Below are positions 5,444 through 10,451 of a stretch of 10,451 bases of DNA, in pieces. The stretch is from an uncultured Clostridia bacterium. GTDB lineage: Bacteria > Bacillota > Clostridia > RUG12999. Under the pieces are notes generated by a model. That model ran no database searches and had not been told where the DNA came from. It saw nothing but the letters and a program-made list of their open reading frames with translations. The position numbers and the translations under genes are program-made. How positions within the stretch are numbered: the first letter of the stretch is position 1; every line of letters begins with the position of its first letter. The stretch is from NCBI GenBank assembly GCA_938005345.1, contig CALLNG010000462.1:1-10451 (forward strand). Direction: 5' to 3'.

Positions 5444-6487
5444 ATGCTTGAAAACCTGTATACAACAAAAATGAGTGCAAACAAAAAAGCCCTGCAAAGC
5501 AGATTTTCCAAAATCCGTTCCAAAAGCGGGCGGTTATCGAGGCTTATGGCAGTTATTATGTCGGTTGCCATAGCCGTTACGATGCTCGGCGCGACCGTCG
5601 TTATGGCGGCGGTGAGAGATGACGGCCTGGAATATCGCAGTAAAAATGAAATCTTTTTTTTGGCGGGACTAAAAACAAATATTTCAGTTCCTTTGGATAA
5701 CATGCCTCAATGGTTAAAAGATATTTCGAGCAATGGAAAGATAGGTGTTTTCTTAAGCCGTACAGATATGAAAGATCTACATGGCAATGTAACACATGGA
5801 TTTATGCTAAATATTGCCGGTGATAAAAATGAGGCGGATTTTGTTATGGGCAGTGCAGCATTTAATCATGATTCACTTGCCAATTCTATGCAGTTTTACA
5901 GGAAAGATAAATTACAAGATGAAGCAAGTATTTTACTTATTTTGAATTCTGACGAAGAATATAATACAAGCTCGCTTTCTATATTTTTTACAACGAAAGA
6001 TAGTGACGAACACAAGTATTTTTACTCTTCAAGATATAAAGAAAGTTTTATCAATGTAGATGAGTCGCAATTTGAGTTTGTTGGGGATTTTGAGAAAATT
6101 CAGAAAGAATTTAAATGTCAGATTTCAACTGAAGATAATTTTACATATTATGAGAGAAGTTATAATAACAAAAAAGCGGATGGCATTGATATTAGTATTT
6201 CTCAAATTAATCAGAATGCCATTATACTTGATATTAAAACAGCTTCATCGGAATTTGACCATGTAAAAATATCTGTTAAAAAGCAGGAAGATATATTGAC
6301 AGATCAAGGCTACTTCCTTGCTGAATTAAAAGAATATAATAATTTTGTTTTAAAACCTAATATGTTCTATATGGAAGATTTTGAAAGTGGCGGTAAATAT
6401 ACAGTAGATGTTATAGTATTAAAAACTGTATCAGACGATCAAAAAACGGCAGTATACCGTCAGCGGAATTATATAACAATTCCATAG
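5444..6487 (+). CDS. Detached C-terminal half of the M56 receptor: transmembrane helix plus unknown extracellular sensor domain
   Basis: A 347-aa ORF that starts on the base after the upstream stop and in the same reading frame. Residues 4-33 (NLYTTKMSANKK, then a basic RSKSGR stretch) are the juxtamembrane segment normally continuous with clostridial M56 proteases; ~34-56 form one transmembrane helix; ~57-347 would lie outside the cell. The outer part has no penicillin-binding or transpeptidase motif (SxxK with KTG) that I can see. It looks like a beta-rich domain with many Asp, Asn and Lys residues, and I do not recognise it. The coding DNA becomes very AT-rich after ~5640 (25% GC by hand count in 6121-6180), unlike the protease half. 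It probably senses an envelope signal and relays it to the protease half. Whether the two chains are naturally separate or result from a nonsense change is open. Confidence 0.8.
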   Translation: MLENLYTTKMSANKKALQSRFSKIRSKSGRLSRLMAVIMSVAIAVTMLGATVVMAAVRDDGLEYRSKNEIFFLAGLKTNISVPLDNMPQWLKDISSNGKIGVFLSRTDMKDLHGNVTHGFMLNIAGDKNEADFVMGSAAFNHDSLANSMQFYRKDKLQDEASILLILNSDEEYNTSSLSIFFTTKDSDEHKYFYSSRYKESFINVDESQFEFVGDFEKIQKEFKCQISTEDNFTYYERSYNNKKADGIDISISQINQNAIILDIKTASSEFDHVKISVKKQEDILTDQGYFLAELKEYNNFVLKPNMFYMEDFESGGKYTVDVIVLKTVSDDQKTAVYRQRNYITIP

Positions 6488-6507
6488 TGATAAGGGAGAA
6501 TTAAAAA

Positions 6508-7515
6508 ATGAAAAAAATAATATGTGTAGCTTTATCAGCTATTGCCATTTATATTTTGGGCATAACAGCGTTTGCTGAAGAAGTGCTGACTGTGGGAGGA
6601 CAAATAACTCTTACACAATTCTTAGGCACAGACCGCAGCAATACAAAAGAAGTTACAATTTTGGTTTCCAGCTTTGCTTCGGCAGAAGCTGTTACCGTTG
6701 ACAAAGAAAAGTTTTTTGATATAAGTGATAACATGACGCTTACATCATCGCTTAAACCTACTGAAATAGGTATGTCAGGGGTGTATATAACAGTTGAGAA
6801 AACAGACGGAACAATCGTATATGCCTTTGTTGAAGAAAACGGAGGCGTCGATCAATACAGCATGGCAATGAGCAGGCTTCCTTATGCGCTTTATACGGTA
6901 AATGATATAGATTTGGTTAAAGAACTGTATTCGCTTGTACTGATAGAGACTACAGGCGGATTTGTAAACGCCCCGCACGAATGGGCGGTTTCGGGAATCC
7001 AAAAAGCCAAAGAGCTTGGTATCGTGACAGTGGACAAAATTTTATACACGGCACCGATAAGAAGAAAAGAATTTTGTGAGCTTGCCGCAAATACCATCGA
7101 AAAGGCAGGAAAGGTTTTCAACACAGACAATACTGCTTTAAAACCGATTCTTGATACGGACAGTATTGCGGCATTAAAATTGTATCAGGCAGGAATTATA
7201 AACGGAAAAAACTCTGATGGAGAGGGCATCGCTTTTGCACCGAACGAGTATATTACCAGGGAGGAAGCGGCAGCAATACTTTTTCGTGCGGCGGGATTTA
7301 TGGGTATTGAAATGCCTGAAACTACTGATGATTTATACTATAGTGACGAAAGCGGTATTTCTGATTGGGCAAAGCCTGCGGTTTTCACAATGAAAGATAT
7401 GGGCATAATGCAAGGTGCGGGTTCGGGTAAATTTATGCCAAAGGCAACACTTAGCGGTGAAGAGGCAATCGTAACCATGGTAAGGCTTTATGAATACAAC
7501 AATCATGAAAGATAG
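6508..7515 (+). CDS. Secreted SLH-domain (S-layer homology) protein
   Basis: A 335-aa exported protein with AAGGGAG (6491-6497) upstream of the ATG. Residues 1-23 form a Sec signal peptide (basic start, hydrophobic core, AFA-EE cleavage site). Residues ~24-150 are an unrecognised beta-type domain (EVTILVSS, GVYITVEKTDGTIVYAFV). Three SLH-like repeats follow: ~154-200 (EWAVSGIQKAKELGIV), ~213-264 (LYQAGIINGKNSDGEG with FAPNEYITREEAAAIL) and ~276-328 (ISDWAKPAVFTMKDMGIMQG with FMPKATLSGEEAI). SLH triplets anchor proteins to pyruvylated secondary cell-wall polymers. It begins 20 bp after the sensor ORF in the same direction, with no intervening terminator, so it is probably co-transcribed with the BlaI cassette and may be its effector or a sensing accessory. 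Confidence 0.88.
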   Translation: MKKIICVALSAIAIYILGITAFAEEVLTVGGQITLTQFLGTDRSNTKEVTILVSSFASAEAVTVDKEKFFDISDNMTLTSSLKPTEIGMSGVYITVEKTDGTIVYAFVEENGGVDQYSMAMSRLPYALYTVNDIDLVKELYSLVLIETTGGFVNAPHEWAVSGIQKAKELGIVTVDKILYTAPIRRKEFCELAANTIEKAGKVFNTDNTALKPILDTDSIAALKLYQAGIINGKNSDGEGIAFAPNEYITREEAAAILFRAAGFMGIEMPETTDDLYYSDESGISDWAKPAVFTMKDMGIMQGAGSGKFMPKATLSGEEAIVTMVRLYEYNNHER

Positions 7516-7615
7516 AGAAAATATGCACCCTAAAACTTCCCTTCCTCTGCGGCCTGAAATGCAAAAATAAAACCATAATCAATGCAAAACAATTTCATAT
7601 TGAGGTGATAAAAGA

Positions 7616-7795
7616 ATCGGACGCATAGACGCAGAGTTTATAACAAAACTGCAAGACGCAGAGCCGATAATTTGTTTAGGTCATATTTACGGATGCTGCA
7701 AAGACCTAAATGCCCACTCGCATGTGCAGAAAGTAGAAAATAAAAAAGCGGATTTAGCGGGTAGGAATATAAACGTATTACTTTGCTGTTTTTGA
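7616..7795 (+). pseudogene. Possible remnant of a ~59-aa ORF lacking a canonical start
   Basis: An open frame encodes 59 residues up to TGA at 7793 (IGRIDAEFITKLQDAEPII, then CLGHIYGCCKDLNAHSH). AGGTG (7603-7607) lies 8 bp before an ATC codon at 7616, the spot where ATG would be expected, and the next upstream in-frame codons lead to a stop at 7601. GTG 7605 begins a different frame that stops after seven codons. The residues look protein-like, with a Cys/His cluster (C-x6-CC and HSH), but I do not recognise a family. Options are a decayed gene, a start-codon error, or chance. Confidence 0.35.
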
Positions 7796-7852
7796 GCCAT
7801 GAAAGCCGTATTAAATAAGGGATTTAATTGCCCTAAATTTCTACACATAACA

Positions 7853-7893
7853 AAAGAGATACAGACTTTTATAGCCTGTATCTCTTTCTTTTT
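7853..7893 (+). terminator. Hairpin terminator downstream of the BlaI/M56/SLH cassette
   Basis: AAAGAGATACAG (7853-7864) and CTGTATCTCTTT (7876-7887) form a perfect 12-bp stem with an 11-nt loop, followed by CTTTTT. It is oriented to end transcription from the + strand cassette. An upstream A-rich flank (CAAAAG) makes it potentially active on the - strand too, behind the convergent SGNH gene. Confidence 0.85.
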
Positions 7894-8001
7894 CACACCC
7901 TGTCTGCCGGTAAACGGTAATTATTTTGCAGACTTCCCTATTGCTATTCACCTTTTGTGGGGGTATTTACTGTATAACGTTGTCCAATCTTTACTAGTGC
8001 A

Positions 8002-8042
8002 TTAATGAAGTTGCTTTAAAAAATTGAAAAAGACTTCATTAA
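8002..8042. repeat. Long inverted repeat / hairpin between convergent genes
   Basis: TTAATGAAGT (8002-8011) pairs exactly with ACTTCATTAA (8033-8042). Inside, CTTT (8014-8017) pairs with AAAG (8029-8032), giving a 14-bp stem with a 2-nt bulge. There is no U-run after it on either strand, so it is not a canonical terminator. It lies 34 bp beyond the stop of the - strand SGNH gene and may protect or terminate that transcript. Confidence 0.6.
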
Positions 8043-8075
8043 GAAGAAATAGCAACATGCCAGAGTCAGGATGCG

Positions 8076-8708
8076 TTAAATGGAGGAATTTTCAACTAAC
8101 TGCATCCACTTTTGTGCAATAAAGGAATGTCCTGCTGGAGTTGGATGTACGCCGTCTGCAGACCAAGTTGCATAGCCGGTCGAAATAGCTTTCGAAGCAA
8201 AGAGGCCGTCCAGTGGTAAATACATGGCATGGAATTCGTTTGCAATTTTCCGGGCAGCCTGAATTTTGGGATCCAAATCTTCACGCCAATTCATTTTATC
8301 AGGAACAAAAGGCATTAAAAAAGGCTCCATAATTAAAATGGGAATATCACCTAGACGCACACGCACTTGTGTCAGGAGTGTGCGATAATTGGCTTCATAC
8401 TGAGCAGAAGTTGTGGGAAGATTTGAATCAAACTTTCGCCAAGTATCATTGATTCCAATTAAAATGGAAAGAAAATCTGGTTGCAGCGCAAGGCAATCCT
8501 CTTCCCAACGCGATAATAAATCTGATGTACGGTTTCCAGAAATTCCACGGTTGATAAATGTGACATTCCAATCTGGGTATTTTGCGTTAAAAAGCTGTGC
8601 TACATAGTGGGGATAACCCGGGCCCAAGTCCTTCTCTTGATAGTTGCGGCCTGCATCGGTGATACTATCCCCTTGAAATAATACCGTCATGCCAGGATGT
8701 AGATTCAT
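8076..8708 (-). CDS. SGNH/GDSL-family hydrolase (probable carbohydrate or lipid esterase)
   Basis: A 210-aa SGNH hydrolase with all four blocks: FQGDSITD with nucleophile Ser15, NRGISGNR with oxyanion Gly58, IGINDTW with Asn87, and SADGVHPTPAGH with Asp185 and His188 completing the triad. The length suits the small bacterial GDSL esterases related to acetylxylan/rhamnogalacturonan acetylesterases and lysophospholipase-like enzymes. There is no signal peptide, so it should act in the cytosol, perhaps removing acyl groups from imported oligosaccharides. AAGGAG (8718-8723 on the + strand, read in reverse) lies 9 bp upstream of the start. It is a single gene transcribed divergently from pstS, from its own strong promoter. 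Exact substrate unknown. Confidence 0.93.
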   Translation of the reverse strand: MNLHPGMTVLFQGDSITDAGRNYQEKDLGPGYPHYVAQLFNAKYPDWNVTFINRGISGNRTSDLLSRWEEDCLALQPDFLSILIGINDTWRKFDSNLPTTSAQYEANYRTLLTQVRVRLGDIPILIMEPFLMPFVPDKMNWREDLDPKIQAARKIANEFHAMYLPLDGLFASKAISTGYATWSADGVHPTPAGHSFIAQKWMQLVENSSI

Positions 8709-8736
8709 ACTGATTCACTCCTTACCGTTTTTTCTC

Positions 8737-8765
8737 AGTATAGTAAAAACATTTGTATATGTCAA
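8737..8765 (-). promoter_or_regulatory. Promoter of the SGNH hydrolase with an embedded BlaI-operator-like site
   Basis: On the - strand, TTGACA (8760-8765) and TATACT (8737-8742) are separated by 17 bp, identical hexamers and spacing to the BlaI promoter at 4132-4160. The spacer contains TACAAATGTT (8749-8758), matching 9 of 10 bases of the BlaI-type operator TACAAATGTA at 4173-4182. The promoter call is strong; the operator is a suggestion because a single 10-bp match can be chance in AT-rich DNA. Confidence 0.8.
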
Positions 8766-8787
8766 TAGAAAAATAAGAAAAAGTGAG

Positions 8788-8827
8788 TTTACATAAATTT
8801 AACAAAAATGCACGAGTGGATTTAACA
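8788..8827 (+). promoter_or_regulatory. Pho box (PhoP-type repeats) upstream of pstS
   Basis: TTTACA (8788-8793) and TTAACA (8799-8804) are direct repeats exactly 11 bp apart, the spacing of Bacillus PhoP-binding repeats. A further TTAACA lies at 8822-8827, about two helical turns on. A likely -10 box TACAAT (8837-8842) follows with no proper -35 box, as expected for a PhoP-activated promoter. This predicts induction of the pst operon by phosphate starvation. Confidence 0.65.
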
Positions 8828-8893
8828 AAAGAAACGTACAATGAAATACGAGATAAAGAGATATGAAAAGTTGTAATTGAGGAGGAGTACAAA

Positions 8894-9802
8894 ATGAAAA
8901 TGAGACAAAGTATAGCAGCTTTAATGGCGGGTGGATTATTGGTGTTAGCAATGGCTGGATGTGGCACGGACCAAACAGCTAACACAACAAGCACAGATAC
9001 GGCAACACCAACAGAGCAATCTTCAACACTGTCAGGAAATATTACTGGTTCTGGATCTTCTGCTCTTCTGCCGCTGGCAAAGGACGCAGCAGAACGGTTC
9101 AAAGAAAAAAATCCAGATGTTTCTATTACACTCAATGGTGGCGGCTCTGGAACAGGGTTAAAGCAAGTGGCAGATGGTTCAGTTGATATTGGAAACTCTG
9201 ATGTGGAAGCAGAAAGCAAATTGCAGCCGGAACAGGCGCAGCAATTAGTAGACCACAAAGTTTGTGTTGTAACAATGGCGCCTATTATCAACAAAGAGTT
9301 GGCACAGACAGTGAAATCATTGACAAAACAACAATTAATTAATATTTTTACCGGAACAGCAAAAAACTGGAATGAAGTCGGCGGCCCAGACGAACCCATC
9401 GTTTTGGTAACACGGCCCTCCACTTCCGGTACGCGCGCACTGTTCCAAGAATATGCGCTGGATGGACAGAAAGAAGCAACGAATACTGCGCTGGAAACAG
9501 ATGACTCCGGTACGTTACTGCAAAGTGTTGCCAGCCAAAAAGGTGCGATTGGATATGTAGCGCTGAGTTATTTGGTGAACAACGACACAGTATCCACAGT
9601 AGCCATTGATGGTGTAGAACCGACTCTGGAGAATACGTATAATGGTACCTATCCGGTTTGGGGCTATGAACACATGTACACCAATGGTGAGCCGGAGGGC
9701 GCAGTAAAAGCATTCATTGAATATGTGATGTCGAATGAATATGGTTCAGAAATGGAAAAACAGGGATATAACGTCACCTCTAAGATGCAAGTATCTAGAT
9801 AA
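8894..9802 (+). CDS. pstS: Phosphate ABC transporter substrate-binding lipoprotein PstS
   Basis: A 302-aa phosphate-binding lipoprotein. GGAGGAG (8881-8887) precedes the ATG by 6 bp. Residues 1-22 are a lipoprotein signal with lipobox AMAGC (Cys23 lipidated), then a Thr/Ser/Gln-rich linker to ~45. The PBP fold shows the phosphate-binding segments TGSGSSALLPLA, NGGGSGTGLKQVADGSVDIGNSD and RPSTSGTRALF, plus the hinge-region GAIGYVALSYLV, all typical of PstS. Length and architecture match Gram-positive PstS. It captures inorganic phosphate at the outer face of the membrane for the PstCAB importer. pstC follows 93 bp downstream across a hairpin, consistent with a higher level of the binding protein than of the permease. 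Pho boxes upstream predict phosphate-starvation control. Confidence 0.97.
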   Translation: MKMRQSIAALMAGGLLVLAMAGCGTDQTANTTSTDTATPTEQSSTLSGNITGSGSSALLPLAKDAAERFKEKNPDVSITLNGGGSGTGLKQVADGSVDIGNSDVEAESKLQPEQAQQLVDHKVCVVTMAPIINKELAQTVKSLTKQQLINIFTGTAKNWNEVGGPDEPIVLVTRPSTSGTRALFQEYALDGQKEATNTALETDDSGTLLQSVASQKGAIGYVALSYLVNNDTVSTVAIDGVEPTLENTYNGTYPVWGYEHMYTNGEPEGAVKAFIEYVMSNEYGSEMEKQGYNVTSKMQVSR

Positions 9803-9820
9803 CATTTGATAACGCCGGTA

Positions 9821-9857
9821 AACAGGCAGAACAGCGGTTGTTTCTGCCTGTTTTTTT
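9821..9857 (+). terminator. Intercistronic hairpin between pstS and pstC
   Basis: AACAGGCAGAA (9821-9831) and TTCTGCCTGTT (9842-9852) form a perfect 11-bp stem followed by a T run (TTTTTTT at 9851-9857). It has full intrinsic-terminator form. Partial termination or 3'-end protection here would make the pstS message more abundant than pstC and the later genes, a usual pattern in pst operons. Confidence 0.88.
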
Positions 9858-9895
9858 CGGACAGTTAGCACCAGAAGAAAGGAAGTGACGAAACG

Positions 9896-10451
9896 GTGTT
9901 TAAAAAGGAGTATTTAGGTAGAACGATTATTACCGCCTGCGGGTTTGCCATGATTTTATTAACATTGGCAATTGGTGCATTTTTGGTTTATAAAGGAATG
10001 GGGACATTTACGACATATGGCCACAGTATATGGGAATTTTTGTTTTCCTCGCAATGGTCACCGGCCGATACGTTTGAGGGAGGAGGAAAGGTTGGAGCAG
10101 CAATTTACATTGTAGGCTCACTTTCCACATGTGGATTGGCACTACTGATTGCAACGCCATTTAGCCTGGCAGCGGCCGTATTTATGACGGAAATTGCCCC
10201 CAAAATTGGTAACTCGATTTTTCGCCCGGCAGTGGAAATTTTTGTTGGAATTCCATCGGTAGTATATGGATGGATTGGTTTGACAGTACTGGTTCCAGCT
10301 ATTGCAAAGATATTTCAGTTGCCCTATGGATACTCTGTATTGGCGGCTGGAATCGTGCTTGCCGTCATGATTTTTCCGTCTATCACGAGCGTTGCGGCAG
10401 ATGCAATCCGGGCGGTTCCCGATGAATATAGGCAGGCAGCGTATGGATTAG
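9896..10451 (+). CDS. pstC: Phosphate ABC transporter permease PstC (3' truncated by window)
   Basis: The first 185 residues of an inner-membrane permease, open to the window end. The GTG at 9896 is chosen because AAAGGAAG (9878-9885) lies 10 bp upstream and the next in-frame ATG is inside the first membrane helix. The protein begins MFKKEYLGR, then a hydrophobic helix (~10-34), a periplasmic-side loop with WEFLFSSQWSP, and GAAIYIVGSLSTCGLALLIA, characteristic of PstC. Further motifs are FRPAVEIFVGIPSVVYGW and the start of the ABC-permease EAA-like loop, AADAIRAVPDEYRQAAYGL, which contacts the PstB ATPase. About 290-300 residues are normal, so ~110 are missing. With PstA it forms the membrane channel for phosphate. 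Confidence 0.95.
   Translation, partial: MFKKEYLGRTIITACGFAMILLTLAIGAFLVYKGMGTFTTYGHSIWEFLFSSQWSPADTFEGGGKVGAAIYIVGSLSTCGLALLIATPFSLAAAVFMTEIAPKIGNSIFRPAVEIFVGIPSVVYGWIGLTVLVPAIAKIFQLPYGYSVLAAGIVLAVMIFPSITSVAADAIRAVPDEYRQAAYGL

Larger units (their letters stand above)
7516..8075. other. 560-bp region without a confident gene
   Basis: This stretch separates the SLH gene from the convergent SGNH hydrolase gene. It contains a possible decayed small ORF (7616-7795), a terminator-type hairpin (7853-7893) and a second hairpin (8002-8042). The ATG-started frame at 7799-8005 reads through both arms of the terminator and is not considered coding. I see no tRNA, riboswitch or IS end in it. Confidence 0.7.

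Noticed and set aside
7799..8005. A 68-codon frame on the + strand
   Set aside because: It spans the perfect terminator stem at 7853-7887, has no Shine-Dalgarno site, and its residues simply reflect the hairpin and T-rich DNA.
8722..9423. A 233-codon frame on the - strand antisense to pstS
   Set aside because: It is the shadow of pstS and the Pho promoter region; the + strand product has unmistakable PstS motifs and lipoprotein signal.

Overview
The window looks like chromosomal DNA from a Gram-positive, low-to-moderate GC member of the Clostridia, plausibly a gut Oscillospiraceae/Lachnospiraceae-type anaerobe. The reasons are near-consensus Shine-Dalgarno sites (AGGAGG), TTGACA-17-TATACT promoters, a BlaI/M56 regulatory cassette, an SLH-domain envelope protein, a lipoprotein PstS and TTAACA Pho boxes of the Bacillus PhoP type. 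This is inference; no rRNA or tRNA gene is present to fix the taxonomy.

Region 1 (1-3953, + strand, relatively GC-rich) is a tightly packed catabolic-looking operon. It holds the C-terminal half of a transaldolase/fructose-6-phosphate-aldolase-like enzyme, a SIS-domain sugar-phosphate isomerase-like protein, a YjbQ-family protein, an archaeal-type triosephosphate-isomerase-like protein, a second YjbQ-family protein, and an amidohydrolase-2 (TIM-barrel metallohydrolase) gene broken by a small deletion or frameshift. A strong hairpin terminator at 4002-4031 ends it. The gene set suggests breakdown of an unusual sugar or sugar acid through phosphorylated intermediates. I do not recognise a described pathway with two YjbQ proteins, so this is the best candidate for an undescribed system here.

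Region 2 (about 4132-7515, + strand) is a BlaI/BlaR1-type signalling cassette. A consensus promoter is overlaid by TACAAATGTA-type operators and drives a BlaI/MecI repressor, then an M56 (BlaR1/MecR1-like) membrane metalloprotease. The protease's fourth membrane helix and extracellular sensor are a separate ORF beginning directly after an in-frame TAA. A secreted SLH-domain protein follows. The sensor part is strikingly AT-rich and is not a penicillin-binding-type domain that I recognise, so the input signal is probably not classical beta-lactam acylation.

Region 3 (7516-8075) has no confident gene. It holds a decayed-looking small reading frame with a good ribosome-binding site but ATC where a start should be, a perfect 12-bp hairpin terminator, and a second long hairpin.

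Region 4 (8076-8765, - strand) is a cytosolic SGNH/GDSL esterase with its own strong promoter, which contains a BlaI-operator-like TACAAATGT. Region 5 (8788-10451, + strand) is the start of a phosphate-uptake (pst) operon: Pho boxes, lipoprotein pstS, an intercistronic terminator-like hairpin, and a pstC that starts with GTG and runs off the window.
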